Shown one piece after another: positions 42,806 to 52,386 of a stretch of DNA of 64,000 nucleotides; positions within the stretch are counted from its first letter, which is position 1; each line of letters starts with the position of its first letter. The notes beneath the pieces are model-generated. The model made no database searches. It had not been told where the DNA came from and saw nothing but the letters and a program-made list of their open reading frames with translations. A program made the translations under genes and the position numbers. The stretch is from assembly GCA_035760645.1 (NCBI GenBank), contig DASTSO010000099.1, forward strand, positions 1-64,000. Direction: 5' to 3'. The DNA comes from DASSTY01 sp035760645 (GTDB lineage Bacteria; Gemmatimonadota; Gemmatimonadetes; Gemmatimonadales; GWC2-71-9).

Positions 42806-44302
42806 GTGATTCGTCATACCCTCCTCTCTGCCGGCCTGCTCCTGCTCGCGGTGGGCTGCGGCCGGGGCACGCCCGCGGCCCGCGGCGGCGACACCGCCTC
42901 CGCCCTCGCCGAGGGGGGCACCGCGCCGGCCAGTCTCCTGCGGCTGCCCCGCGAGGGCGGCGCGCCGCGCCTCTACTCCCCGGCTCTCGAGCCGCGCGAC
43001 TGGCAGGCCGGCGGCAAGCTCCCCGCCCTCGAAGCCGTCATTGGGCCCGACGCGGACCAGCGGGTGGTGTTCCTCACCGACCGGAAGCGCAATCTCTTCG
43101 CCCTCGAGCTGGAATCGGGTCGCACCCGCGCGGTGCTGCCCCAGGTGACCCGCGCGGTCGTGGGGCCGGACGGGAGCGTCTACGCCGTGGACACGGGCCG
43201 GGCCGTCACTCGCGTCGCCCGGCGCACCCCGACCCGCTACCGCGACCGCCTCGCCGCCGACCCGACGGCCCTCTACCCGACCCAGGATGGCGATCTCCTC
43301 GCCATCGAGCGTGGCCGGGGACTGGCGATCTTCGGCCCCGACCACCCGCGCCAGCGCGTCGAGGAGGTCCCGGCGGGCCCGAGCGCGGCGACCCAGTGGG
43401 GCGACCTCCTCGCGGTGGGCACCGACACGGCGGTCATCCTCTTCGCCCCCGACGCGAACCCGAAGCAGCGCCTCCGCTCGGTGGACGCGGACGGCCCGGC
43501 CGGGGCGCTCCTGTTCTCGCCCTCGGGGCACCGGCTCTACGTGGCCGAGACCGAGGCGCCGGCCCTCCGCGTGATCGGCCGCTTCGACCGGGACGTCGTC
43601 GCCACGGTGAAGCTGCCGGGCCGCGCGGTGGAGCTGCGTGGGGACCGCTACGGCGACTGGCTCCTCGCCCGCCCCGAGCGGGGCGACTCGGCCTGGGTGA
43701 TCGACGCCGTGGACCACCGCCTCGTCGGCACGGTCCCTGCACGCTGGGGCGCCGATCTGCCCGCCTTCGTCGGCGCCGGCACGCTCGTGACGCGCCAGGG
43801 CGCGGACCTCGTCGCGCTCGACCTCTCGCGCCGGGGCTTCCCCGTCGTGGGCACGGTGAAGGACGGCGCGAAGGACCTCTGGGCCCCGGTGAGCTGGGTG
43901 CCCGCCTCGGAGGCGCCGGCGCTGGCGCGGCGCGACTCCGCGCCGCCCATGGCCGGCACGCCGGCGGCCGACTCCGCCGCCGCGAGCCGCCAGGTGGCCG
44001 CGGCCGACAGCGAGGGCGACACGGGCGAGGACGGCGGCGCGCGACGCCCGGCCGAGCGGGTGTATTTGCAGGTCAGCAGCTCGCAGAACCCGGACTGGGC
44101 CAAGGACCTCGGCGACCAGCTCACGAAGGCTGGCCTGCGCGCGGCGGTGCTCCCGCCGCATGCCCAGGGGGATCCGTACCGGGTGGTGGTCGGCCCCTAC
44201 GACAGCCGCGAGGCGGCCGAGGCGGCGAGCCGCCAGCTCGGCCGGCCCTCCTTCATCATCTCGGCCGAGCCGGACAGCACGTCCGGCGCGGACCGGCAGT
44301 AG
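42806..44302 (+). CDS. Lipoprotein with propeller-like region and C-terminal SPOR domain
   Basis: 498 residues. A short signal peptide ends in the lipobox LLLLAVGC. The middle (about 60-370) has repeated beta units such as RVVFLTDRKRNLFALELESG and TVKLPGRAVELRGDRYGDWLL, suggesting a beta-propeller. After a disordered Ala/Asp-rich linker, the last 75 residues form a SPOR domain: VYLQVSSSQNPDWAKDLGDQLTKAGLRA and DPYRVVVGPYDSREAAEAASRQLG. SPOR domains bind denuded peptidoglycan at the septum, so a division-site lipoprotein is likely. GTG start. It lies 59 bases before smc. Confidence 0.87.
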   Translation: MIRHTLLSAGLLLLAVGCGRGTPAARGGDTASALAEGGTAPASLLRLPREGGAPRLYSPALEPRDWQAGGKLPALEAVIGPDADQRVVFLTDRKRNLFALELESGRTRAVLPQVTRAVVGPDGSVYAVDTGRAVTRVARRTPTRYRDRLAADPTALYPTQDGDLLAIERGRGLAIFGPDHPRQRVEEVPAGPSAATQWGDLLAVGTDTAVILFAPDANPKQRLRSVDADGPAGALLFSPSGHRLYVAETEAPALRVIGRFDRDVVATVKLPGRAVELRGDRYGDWLLARPERGDSAWVIDAVDHRLVGTVPARWGADLPAFVGAGTLVTRQGADLVALDLSRRGFPVVGTVKDGAKDLWAPVSWVPASEAPALARRDSAPPMAGTPAADSAAASRQVAAADSEGDTGEDGGARRPAERVYLQVSSSQNPDWAKDLGDQLTKAGLRAAVLPPHAQGDPYRVVVGPYDSREAAEAASRQLGRPSFIISAEPDSTSGADRQ

Positions 44303-44361
44303 GCAGCCGCGGGACGGGCCGCCCCCACACGCTCGCACGGCATCCAGGACAGGACAGCGGC

Positions 44362-47300
44362 ATGAAGCTCACCAAGCTGGAGCTCTCCGGCTTCAAATCG
44401 TTTGCGGACACGGTCACCCTCACCTTCGAGCAGGGCGTGACCGCGATCGTGGGCCCCAACGGCTGCGGCAAGTCGAACGTCTCCGACGCCGTCCGCTGGG
44501 TGCTCGGTGAGACCAGCGCGCGCCTGCTGCGCGGCGGCAAGATGGAGGACGTGATCTTCCAGGGCGCCGCCACCCGCCGGCCGGTCAACGTCACCGAGGT
44601 CTCGCTCTACCTCGACAACTCCTGCGGCACGCTGCCGATCGCCTACCAAGAGGTGGTGATCACGCGCCGGCTGAGCCGGTCGGGCCAGAGCGACTACCTG
44701 ATCAACGGCTCCCCGGTGCGCCTGCGCGACGTGCACGACCTGCTGCGCGGCACGGGCCTGGGTGGCGAGGCCGGCGTCGTCATCGAGGCCAAGGCGATCG
44801 ACCGCCTCCTGAGCGACCGCGCCGACGAGCGCCGCTCGCTCTTCGAGGAGGCGTCGGGGATCGGGCTCTACCGCGACCGCAAGCAGTCGAGCGAGCGGCG
44901 GCTCGAGGAGACCGCGCAGGACCTGCAGCGGGTCGAGGACCTCATCGCCGAGGTGCAGTCGCAGCTCCGCAGCCTCGCGCGCCAGCGCGGCAAGGCCGAG
45001 CGGCACGTGAAGCTCACCGAGGAGAAGTACGCCGTCACCCTGACCCTCGCCCGGCGGCACCTCGATCGGCTGCACGAGGAGACGGGGACGATGGAGGCGC
45101 GCTTCACCGAGCTCGCCGAGCAGCTCCCGGCGGCGCGCACGCGGCTGGCGGAAGCCGAGCAGCAGCGCGCGGCGACGGCCGAGGTGCGGAGCGCGGCGGA
45201 GGCGGAGCGCGCCGACGTGGCGCGCCGGCTCGCGCAGGTGCGCGTCGAGCTGGGCAAGCTCGAGGGCGACATCGCGCTCGCCGCGGAGCGGATCTCGAAC
45301 GCCTCGCACCGCCGCACCCGCGCGGCCGAGGAGCGCACGCAGGCCGCCCTGCGCGGCGAGCAGGCCGAGGTCGAGGTGCAGGCGGCGGCGGCCGAACGGG
45401 CGGCGGCCGAGACCGAGCACCGGCAGATCCAGGCCGAGCTCGCCGGGCGCGCGGCGGAGGAGGAGAGCGGGCGCCAGCGCCTCGCCAACCAGCGCAACGC
45501 GATGCGCGAGCAGGAGCAGGCGCTCCAGAAGCAGGTGCAGGCGATCCGCTCGCTCGAGGGCGAGCGCACCGCGCTCGAGAGCGAGCTGGGCTCGCTGCGG
45601 GAGCGCGCGGCGCAGGCCGAGGCGCATCGCGAGCAGCTCCGCGCCTCGCTGGGCGAGGCGGAGCGCCGGCGCGACCACCTGGTCGAGCGCGCCGGCTTCC
45701 ACAGCTACGAGGCGAAGCGCGCCGCGGAGGCGGCCGAACAGGCGCGGCACACCGTGGCCGAGACGCGCGAGCACGAGGCGGCCGACCGCTCGGCGCGGCG
45801 GCAGGCCGAGGAGGCGCTCGCCCAGCTCACCGCCCGCCGCGCGGCGCTCGAGGAGCTCGAACGCGACCGCGTGGGGCTCGCCCCGGCGGCCGCGGCGCTG
45901 CTCGCCGCGCGCGCGGAATTCGACGGCGCGGTGCTCGGCCCCTTGAGCGACTTCGTCTCCACCGGCCGCGAGGACGCCGAGCTCGCCGAGCGGCTGCTGG
46001 GCGAGTGGATGCACGCCGTGCTCGTGCGCGACCGCGCCGCGGTCGAGCGCATTCAGGCGTGGCACGCCGAGCAGCAGCCGGGGGCGCTCGTCCTCCTGCC
46101 GCTCGATCCGGGCCCGGCCGCGATGCCCGACCACCTGCCACTCGACTCGCGGCTCGAGGTGCAGGCGCCGGCGCTGCCCTGGGTGCGCGCGGCGCTGGGC
46201 GGGAGCGAGGTGCTCGACGCCGCGGGCCGCGTGCTGAAGCGCGCGAGCGGCGCGATCTTCCTCACCGGCGCCGTGTCCGCCACCGGCCCGCTCCGCCGCC
46301 GCGCCGAGCTCGCGAGCCTGGCGCAGGACGTGGCGCAGGGCGAGGCGACGCTCGAGGCGGCGCAGGCGGCGCTCCAGGCCACGACGGAGCGCCTCGCCGA
46401 CGCGGAGCGGATGCTGCAGGCCGCCTCGCAGCAGGCGGAGGCGGCGCGCCAGGCGGAGCGCCAGGCGACGGCGGCGCGCGAGGACGCGGTGCGCCTCGTC
46501 GGCAACCTGACACGCGAGGTGCAGGACTCCGAGGCGCAGCTCGCCCGCATCGCCGAGCGGGTGGCGCGCTCCGAGGGCCGCCGGGCCGAGATCGACGCCG
46601 CGCTCACCGAGAGCGAGGTGCAGCGCGCCCGCCTCGACGAGGCGCTCGGCGCCGCCCAGGCGCAGCTCGCCGGGCTCGAGGCCGAGCAGGAGAGCGCGCG
46701 CGAGGAGCGGGTGCACTGGCAGGTGCAGGAGGCGCACGTCGCGGCCCGGCTGAAGGCGGCCACCGAGCGCCTCGAGCGCGCGAGCCGCACGAAGCGCGAC
46801 GCCGAGCAGGCGGTCGAGTCGCTCGCGGCCGAGCTGGCGCGGCTCGAGACCGACATCCAGGCGCTCGACGCCCAGCAGGCGCAGTGGCTCGAGGCGCGGG
46901 CCGAGCGGGTGGCGGCCGTGAACGAGCTCGAGCGCGCCGCGGCGCAGAGCGAGGAGGCCCTCGCCGGCGCCATCGAGGCCCTGGCCGCGGCCGAGCGCGA
47001 GCTCACCGTGGCGCGCCACGAGCTCGAGCGCGCGAGCGAGGAGAGCCACGGGCTCCAGGTGCGGCTCACCGAGGCCGCGGGACTCCGGCGCAGCATCGTC
47101 GAGCGAGTCGAGCACGAGTGGAAGAAGCCGCTGGACGAGCTCTTCCAGGGCGTCACCTTCCTCGACCTCGACCTCGAGACGCTCGAGAGCGAGGCGCAGC
47201 GCATCGTCGAGCAGCTCGAGTCGATCGGGCCGGTGAACCCGCTCGCCGTCGAGGAGCACGCCGAGGAGAGCAAGCGCCTCGAGTTCCTCATCGCCCAGCG

Positions 47301-47835
47301 CGACGACCTCGTCAGCGCGCGCCAGTCGCTCATCCAGGCCATCCGCGAGATCGACGGCACGGCGAAGCAGATGTTCCTCGAGACCTTCACCGCCGTGCAG
47401 GCCAACTTCCAGAACGTCTTCCAGACGCTCTTCGGCGGCGGCGAGTGCGAGCTGCGGCTCGCCAACCCCGAGGACCCGCTCGAGAGCGACATCGACATCC
47501 ACGCGGCGCCGCGCGGCAAGCGCACGCAGCGCATCCACCTGCTGAGCTCGGGCGAGCGCACCCTCGTGGCCGTCTCGCTGCTCTTCAGCATCTACCTGAC
47601 GAAGCCGAGCCCCTTCTGCCTCATGGACGAGGTGGACGCGCCGCTCGACGACGCGAACGTCGGCCGCTTCACCCGGCTCCTCGAGGAGTTCAAGAGCGGC
47701 ACGCAGTTCCTCGTCATCACCCACAACCCGCGCACCATGCAGTCGGCCGACGCGGTCTACGGCGTGACGATGCAGGAGCCCGGCGTCTCGACCATCGTCG
47801 GCGTGCGGCTCGGCGAGGCGGCGGCCCCGGCGTGA
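44362..47835 (+). CDS. smc: Chromosome segregation protein SMC
   Basis: 1157 residues. The N-terminal head begins KLTKLELSGFKSFADTV and holds Walker A GPNGCGKSN (about 31-39). Two long coiled-coil arms flank a hinge at about 500-660. The C-terminal head has the ABC signature in HLLSSGERTLVAVSLLFSIY and Walker B FCLMDEVDAPLDDAN. The signature is SSGER rather than the common SGGEK, a mild variant. SMC dimers with ScpA/ScpB extrude DNA loops to condense and segregate chromosomes. The ATG at 44362 is supported by the universally conserved start, although the frame is open far upstream. Confidence 0.97.
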   Translation: MKLTKLELSGFKSFADTVTLTFEQGVTAIVGPNGCGKSNVSDAVRWVLGETSARLLRGGKMEDVIFQGAATRRPVNVTEVSLYLDNSCGTLPIAYQEVVITRRLSRSGQSDYLINGSPVRLRDVHDLLRGTGLGGEAGVVIEAKAIDRLLSDRADERRSLFEEASGIGLYRDRKQSSERRLEETAQDLQRVEDLIAEVQSQLRSLARQRGKAERHVKLTEEKYAVTLTLARRHLDRLHEETGTMEARFTELAEQLPAARTRLAEAEQQRAATAEVRSAAEAERADVARRLAQVRVELGKLEGDIALAAERISNASHRRTRAAEERTQAALRGEQAEVEVQAAAAERAAAETEHRQIQAELAGRAAEEESGRQRLANQRNAMREQEQALQKQVQAIRSLEGERTALESELGSLRERAAQAEAHREQLRASLGEAERRRDHLVERAGFHSYEAKRAAEAAEQARHTVAETREHEAADRSARRQAEEALAQLTARRAALEELERDRVGLAPAAAALLAARAEFDGAVLGPLSDFVSTGREDAELAERLLGEWMHAVLVRDRAAVERIQAWHAEQQPGALVLLPLDPGPAAMPDHLPLDSRLEVQAPALPWVRAALGGSEVLDAAGRVLKRASGAIFLTGAVSATGPLRRRAELASLAQDVAQGEATLEAAQAALQATTERLADAERMLQAASQQAEAARQAERQATAAREDAVRLVGNLTREVQDSEAQLARIAERVARSEGRRAEIDAALTESEVQRARLDEALGAAQAQLAGLEAEQESAREERVHWQVQEAHVAARLKAATERLERASRTKRDAEQAVESLAAELARLETDIQALDAQQAQWLEARAERVAAVNELERAAAQSEEALAGAIEALAAAERELTVARHELERASEESHGLQVRLTEAAGLRRSIVERVEHEWKKPLDELFQGVTFLDLDLETLESEAQRIVEQLESIGPVNPLAVEEHAEESKRLEFLIAQRDDLVSARQSLIQAIREIDGTAKQMFLETFTAVQANFQNVFQTLFGGGECELRLANPEDPLESDIDIHAAPRGKRTQRIHLLSSGERTLVAVSLLFSIYLTKPSPFCLMDEVDAPLDDANVGRFTRLLEEFKSGTQFLVITHNPRTMQSADAVYGVTMQEPGVSTIVGVRLGEAAAPA

Positions 47836-47869
47836 GCCGGCCCCCCTCGATTCACGCGGAGCGGAACGG

Positions 47870-48910
47870 ATGCTGGTCGTCATGAGCCACGACTGCCCCG
47901 AGGAGGCCATCCGGCGGGTCGTGGCCGTCATCGAGGAAATGGGCTACCAGGCGCGGCCGATGCCCGGGAAGCACCGCACGGCGGTCGGCGTGGTCGGCAA
48001 CGACGGCCGGGTGGACGATTCGCAGCTCCTGGCGCTGCCCGGGGTGCAGGACGTCGTGCACGTCACCCGGCCCTACAAGCAGGTCTCGCGCGAGTGGAAG
48101 CCCGAGGCCACGGTGGTCCGCCTGCCCGGCGGGCTGGCGATCGGCGGCGACGAGGTGGTCGTCATGGCGGGCCCCTGCTCCGTCGAGACCGAGCGGCAGA
48201 TCCTCGAGGCCGCGCACCGCGTGCGCGAGGCCGGCGCGACGGTGCTGCGCGGCGGCGCCTACAAGCCGCGCAGCTCGCCCTACTCCTTCCAGGGGCTGGG
48301 GCGCGAGGGGCTCCGGCTCCTCGCGAAGGCGCGCGCCGAGACGGGGCTGCTCGTCGTCACCGAGGCGATGGACGCCGAGGGCGTGGACGCGGTGGCCGAG
48401 GTGGCCGACATCGTCCAGATCGGCGCGCGCAACATGCAGAACTACTCGCTGCTCAAGCGCGCCGGGCGCGCCGGCAAGCCGGTGCTCCTCAAGCGCGGCA
48501 TGGCGGCGACGATCACCGAGCTGCTCCTGTCGGCCGAGTACATCGTGGCCGAGGGGAACCCCGACGTCATCCTCTGCGAGCGCGGCGTGCGCGGCTTCGA
48601 CGGCGCGACGCGCAATCTCTTCGACCTGAGCGCCGTCGCCGTGGTGCACGGGCTCTCGCACCTGCCGATCGTCGCCGACCCGAGCCACGGCACGGGCCAC
48701 CGGCAGATGGTCGTCCCGATGGCGCGCGCCGCGGTCGCGGCCGGCGCCGACGGCCTCCTCGTCGAGGTGCACCCGCAGCCCGAGCGCGCCCTCTCCGACG
48801 GCGCGCAGAGTCTCTACCCCGAGCAGTTCGCCGAGCTCATGCGCGAGGCGCGCCTCATCGCCGAGGCGATCGGCCGGCGCGTGGCCGAGCCGGCGGAGCT
48901 GCGCGCATGA
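47870..48910 (+). CDS. aroF: 3-deoxy-7-phosphoheptulonate synthase (DAHP synthase, type I-beta)
   Basis: 346 residues. An N-terminal ferredoxin-like regulatory domain (about 1-70, VVMSHDCPEEAIRRVVAVI) precedes the TIM barrel, as in Thermotoga-type DAHP synthases where it binds tyrosine or phenylalanine. Catalytic motifs are MAGPCSVETERQ, LRGGAYKPRSSPYSFQGLG, IGARNMQNYSLL, KPVLLKRGM and VADPSHGTGHR (metal His). The enzyme joins PEP and erythrose-4-phosphate, the first step of the shikimate pathway. It is 34 bases downstream of smc. lolA follows. Confidence 0.95.
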   Translation: MLVVMSHDCPEEAIRRVVAVIEEMGYQARPMPGKHRTAVGVVGNDGRVDDSQLLALPGVQDVVHVTRPYKQVSREWKPEATVVRLPGGLAIGGDEVVVMAGPCSVETERQILEAAHRVREAGATVLRGGAYKPRSSPYSFQGLGREGLRLLAKARAETGLLVVTEAMDAEGVDAVAEVADIVQIGARNMQNYSLLKRAGRAGKPVLLKRGMAATITELLLSAEYIVAEGNPDVILCERGVRGFDGATRNLFDLSAVAVVHGLSHLPIVADPSHGTGHRQMVVPMARAAVAAGADGLLVEVHPQPERALSDGAQSLYPEQFAELMREARLIAEAIGRRVAEPAELRA

Positions 48911-48948
48911 GCCGGGGTTCCTGCCCGGGCCTGCGCAGGAGTGTTCGC

Positions 48949-49677
48949 ATGTGCATGACCCGCACGTCTGCCGCCCGCGCCGCGGCCCGGCTCGCGCTCG
49001 CCACGAGCCTCGCCGCCGCCGCCGCGAGCGTTCCCGTGACCTCGCCCGTCGCCGCGGCGCCGCTCGCCGCCCAGCAGCAGCGCACGCCCGACGCGGGCGA
49101 GATCATCGGCCGCGCGGCGCGCGTCTACCGCTCGCTCGGCTCGCTGCGCGCCGACTTCGCCCAGCAGATCGACGACGAGATGGTGGGCCGGTCCGAAAGC
49201 CGCGGCACCCTGGCGCAGGCGGGCGAGGCGCGGCTCGCGATGCGCTTCAGCGAGCCCGCCGGCGACGCGATCATCATCGACGGCAGGCAGATCTGGGTCT
49301 ACACCCCGAGCACGACGCCGGGCCAGGTGATCCGGATGACGCTGCCGAGCGGCGGGCCGGTCTACGGCTTCAACCTCCTCGCCTGGCTGCTCGATCGGCC
49401 GGCCGAGCGCTATCAGGCGCGCTATCTCGGCGCCGACCGCGTGAGCGGCGTCCCGGTGGACGTGATCGAGCTGGTGCCGCTGAGCCAGGACATGCCGTTC
49501 ACGCGCGCCGTCATCTCCCTCGGCCGCGCCGACGCCCTGCCCCGCCGCCTCGAGATCCACGAGCGCGCGGGCGGTACCCGCACGCTCACCCTCTCCAATC
49601 TCCGCGTGAACCGCGGTGTCCCCGACGCGACGTTCAAGTTCGAGGTGCCGGCGGGGGTGCGGGTGGTGGACCAGTAG
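48949..49677 (+). CDS. lolA: Outer-membrane lipoprotein carrier protein
   Basis: 242 residues with a signal peptide (about 1-42). The mature part fits LolA: AARVYRSLGSLRADFAQQ, RGTLAQAGEARLAMRFSEP, IIIDGRQIWVYTPSTTPGQVIR, FNLLAWLLDRPAERYQ and LEIHERAGGTRTLTLSNLRVNRGVPDATFKFEVPAGV. It ferries lipoproteins across the periplasm, in line with the many lipoproteins in the window. The ATG at 48949 has AGGAG 8 bases upstream. An in-frame ATG at 48907 overlapping the aroF stop is an alternative. Confidence 0.92.
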   Translation: MCMTRTSAARAAARLALATSLAAAAASVPVTSPVAAAPLAAQQQRTPDAGEIIGRAARVYRSLGSLRADFAQQIDDEMVGRSESRGTLAQAGEARLAMRFSEPAGDAIIIDGRQIWVYTPSTTPGQVIRMTLPSGGPVYGFNLLAWLLDRPAERYQARYLGADRVSGVPVDVIELVPLSQDMPFTRAVISLGRADALPRRLEIHERAGGTRTLTLSNLRVNRGVPDATFKFEVPAGVRVVDQ

Positions 49678-49826
49678 GCGGGAGGAAAAAGGGCGGGACG
49701 GCGGGAGATACCGCAGCGGGACGGCGGGAGGTCCCGATCACGAACGAGCCTCCGGTGATTTCACCGGAGGCTCGTCTCACATCGGGGCGGCTTCCCGCCG
49801 GCCCGCCGCTCCCGCCGTCCCGCCTA
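49675..49826. repeat. Repeat-and-hairpin block between lolA and the DUF2520 gene
   Basis: It starts at the lolA stop (TAGGCGGGAGG) and has two GGGACGGCGGGAG arms (about 49692-49731). A hairpin follows, and two inverted copies (about 49791-49824) run directly into the stop codon of the convergent gene. Both genes therefore end TAG-GCGGGA. Confidence 0.85.
49744..49775. terminator. Bidirectional terminator between lolA and the DUF2520 gene
   Basis: A perfect 15-bp stem ACGAGCCTCCGGTGA / TCACCGGAGGCTCGT with a 2-base loop. It shares its core with 42709-42738. Confidence 0.85.
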
Positions 49827-50648
49827 CGGCTCCTCGTTGAACACCGCCTCGATCAGCCGCGCCGTGCTGGGATCGAGACCGGCGTCGCGGGCGAGGGCGA
49901 CGGCGAGGCAGCCCAGGGTGCCGTAGAGGTGCTGGTCGTCGGGGTCGAGCGCGGCGAGGTGGGCGAAGATCGTGCGGACGTCGCCGCGGCGGATGGGGCC
50001 GGTGAGGGCGGCGGCGGGGCCGAGCTCGGCGATGTTGCGCGCGGCGCCCTCGAGGAGCGGCACGAAGAGCTTCCCGGCCAGCTCGGGCGCGATCCCGGCG
50101 CGCACGGCGAGCCGCTCGGCGACGCCGACGAGGACCACGGTGTAGTTCGCCGCGATGGCGGCGGCGGCGTGATAGAGCGGCTTGCCGGCGGCGGGGACCG
50201 GCACCGGCGTCATCCCCACGGCGCGCGCGAGCGCCTCGGCCGCCGCGACGGCCCGCGCGTCGCCCTCGACGGCCGCGTAGGCGCCCCGGAGGCGCTCGGG
50301 GGCGGTCGCGGGGTCGGCGACGGTCTGGAGCGGGTGAAGCGAGCCCAGCCCCGCCCCCGACTCCTCGAGTGCGACCAGGGCGCCCCGGTCCAGGAGCCCC
50401 GAGAGGTGGAGTACGATGTGCTCGGGGCCGACCACCCCGCCGTCGGCGAGCGCGCCGGCCACGTCGCCGATCGCGGTGTCGGGCACCGCGATCACGAGGG
50501 TGTCCGCGTCGCGCACCGCCTCGCTCCAGGCCCCCGGCTCCCGCTCCCGGCCCAGCAACGCGACGGGCCGCGCCGCGCGCTCGAGAGCGAGCGCGAGGCC
50601 GCGGCCCATCCGGCCGGTGCCGATCACCGCGATCCGCGATTCCGGCAT
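49824..50648 (-). CDS. Rossmann-fold DUF2520 (ProC-like) protein
   Basis: 274 residues. The N-terminal NAD(P)-binding domain has IAVIGTGRMGRGLALAL, ADTLVIAVPDTAIGDVA and HLSGLLDRG. The C-terminal helical DUF2520 domain has GSLHPLQTVADP, KPLYHAAAAIAANYTVVL and LTGPIRRGD. The layout resembles pyrroline-5-carboxylate reductase and 6-phosphogluconate dehydrogenase folds, but substrate is unknown. The ATG at 50648 is used; GTG at 50666 would add six residues. It follows ctpA by 34 bases and may be cotranscribed. Confidence 0.9.
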   Translation of the reverse strand: MPESRIAVIGTGRMGRGLALALERAARPVALLGREREPGAWSEAVRDADTLVIAVPDTAIGDVAGALADGGVVGPEHIVLHLSGLLDRGALVALEESGAGLGSLHPLQTVADPATAPERLRGAYAAVEGDARAVAAAEALARAVGMTPVPVPAAGKPLYHAAAAIAANYTVVLVGVAERLAVRAGIAPELAGKLFVPLLEGAARNIAELGPAAALTGPIRRGDVRTIFAHLAALDPDDQHLYGTLGCLAVALARDAGLDPSTARLIEAVFNEEP

Positions 50649-50682
50649 GCCGCCGCCGTCCGACACGCGTCCGGCGGGCGGC

Positions 50683-52320
50683 TCAGTGCGTGTCGTGCCC
50701 GCTCGGCTGCGACATCGCGAGCGTCAGGAGCTGCTTCGGCGACTGCGCCTGGCGCAGGAGCTTGAGCGCCATCTGCATCTGCGGGTCGTCCAGCGCCCGG
50801 CGGCGCAGCTCGGCCGGCTGGCCGAAGGCGTAGCGCGCGATCTCGTAGCCCAGCTGCTGGCCCACGAGCGTGCGGGCGCTGTCGAACACCTGCGGCGTGA
50901 GCTTCACGCCCTTCGTCGTGAGGCGCTGGTAGACCTGGTCGAGCATCGCCGGCGTCACGGTGAAGTTCTCCGCGTGGACCAGCTTCTTGCTCTTCGCCTC
51001 GAGCGCGAAGCCGGTGATCACGTCGCGGTAGACGCCGACCTTGTCGCCGATCGCGCGGGCGAACTGCTTCTCGCCCTCGGTGAGCGAGTCGGGCCGCACC
51101 ACGATGTCGGGCACGATGCCGCCCCCGCCGCGCACCACCCGGCCCGCGTCGGTGCGGTAGGCCGGACGCGCCTTGATCGACGTGTCCTCCTTGGCAACGA
51201 GGCTGTCGGCGACCTCGCCGCCCTCGCTCATCGCCTGGAGGGCCTGGTCCTCCTCGTCCTTCGCGGTGCGCTGGATCGTGCGGCCGCTCGGGGTGTACCA
51301 GCGCGCCGTGGTGAGCTTGAGCGCCGTCCCCTCCCCGAGCGGGAAGAGGGTCTGCACGAGCCCCTTGCCGAAGGTCGGCGTACCGACGACGACCGCGCGG
51401 TCGTGGTCCTGGAGCGCGCCGGCGATGATCTCGGCGGCGCTCGCCGTGCCCGCGTTGACGAGCACCACGATCGGCAGGTCGGGCCACTGCTGCTTCGCGT
51501 CGTCGAAGAACTCGCGCGACGAGCCGCGCGCCCGGCCCCGGGTGGAGACGATCTCCTGCTTCGGATCGAGGAAGATGTCGGCCACCTTCACGCCCTGGTC
51601 GAGGAGGCCGCCCGGGTTGTTGCGCAGGTTGAGCACCAGCGTGCGCATCCCCTTCTTCCGGAGCGATTCGATCTCGTTGCGCAGCTCGTCGGCCGAGCTC
51701 TCGCTCACCGTGGTGACGGTGATGTAGCCGACGCCGTTGTCGAACAGCGTGCCCGCCGGCACCGAGCGCTGGTGGATGGTGGCGCGGGTGAGCTCGTAGT
51801 GCTGTACCTGCTGCAGCCCGACCCGACGCACGGTGATCTTCACCTTGGTCCCCGGCTCGCCGCGCAGCGCCTTCACCGCCTGGTCGTTCTTCCAGCCCTC
51901 GGTGGACTTTCCGTCCACCTCGATGATCTGGTCGCCGCTCTCGATCCCGGCGCGCTCGGCCGGCGTCTCCGGCAGCGGCGTGACCACGGTGATCCACCCG
52001 CCGCGCACGTCGATCTGGATGCCGAGGCCGGCGTAGTTGCCCGAGGTCTGCTCGGTGAGCGCCTTGTAGTCGTCGCCCGTCAGGAGCACCGAGTAGGGAT
52101 CCTTGAGCTCCTCGAGCATCCCGCTGGTGGCCCGCTTGTAGAGCTCCTGCTCGCCGAGGGAGTCGACGTAGTAGTTGGCCACGTGCTGCATCACGTCGTC
52201 GAACAGCCGGGCCTGCTGGAGCACGGTGCCGTTGCCCGCCACGCCCCGCTGCAGCAGCCAGCCGCCGCTGAAGAACGAGATGGCCGACACGAGGCCGATG
52301 ATCCCCCACCGCTGCTTCAT
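50683..52320 (-). CDS. ctpA: S41 family C-terminal processing peptidase
   Basis: 545 residues. One N-terminal hydrophobic segment (WGIIGLVSAISFFSGGWLL) is an uncleaved anchor or signal. Then come an N-terminal helical region, a PDZ domain (about 90-180, with YAGLGIQIDVRGGWITVVTPL and AGIESGDQIIEVDG), and the tail-specific protease core. The core includes LRNNPGGLLDQ, NAGTASAAEIIAGAL (catalytic Ser) and GTPTFGKGLVQTLFPL (catalytic Lys). It trims periplasmic proteins from the C-terminus. The ATG at 52320 has GGAGGA 5-6 bases upstream. Residues about 370-410 form an acidic insert. Confidence 0.95.
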   Translation of the reverse strand: MKQRWGIIGLVSAISFFSGGWLLQRGVAGNGTVLQQARLFDDVMQHVANYYVDSLGEQELYKRATSGMLEELKDPYSVLLTGDDYKALTEQTSGNYAGLGIQIDVRGGWITVVTPLPETPAERAGIESGDQIIEVDGKSTEGWKNDQAVKALRGEPGTKVKITVRRVGLQQVQHYELTRATIHQRSVPAGTLFDNGVGYITVTTVSESSADELRNEIESLRKKGMRTLVLNLRNNPGGLLDQGVKVADIFLDPKQEIVSTRGRARGSSREFFDDAKQQWPDLPIVVLVNAGTASAAEIIAGALQDHDRAVVVGTPTFGKGLVQTLFPLGEGTALKLTTARWYTPSGRTIQRTAKDEEDQALQAMSEGGEVADSLVAKEDTSIKARPAYRTDAGRVVRGGGGIVPDIVVRPDSLTEGEKQFARAIGDKVGVYRDVITGFALEAKSKKLVHAENFTVTPAMLDQVYQRLTTKGVKLTPQVFDSARTLVGQQLGYEIARYAFGQPAELRRRALDDPQMQMALKLLRQAQSPKQLLTLAMSQPSGHDTH

Positions 52321-52386
52321 GGTATCCTCCGAACCGGGACTCACTACGGGGCGTCCTGCCGAACTGCGGTCCTGCCGTATTTCTGC

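Noticed and set aside
44197..47931. A 1244-codon open frame antisense to smc (and similar long antisense frames over the DUF4175, DinG and propeller/barrel genes)
   Set aside because: In DNA this rich in GC stops are rare, so long frames arise opposite real genes. The antisense products are Arg/Ala/Gly/Leu-rich with no recognisable domain, while the sense frames carry full families.
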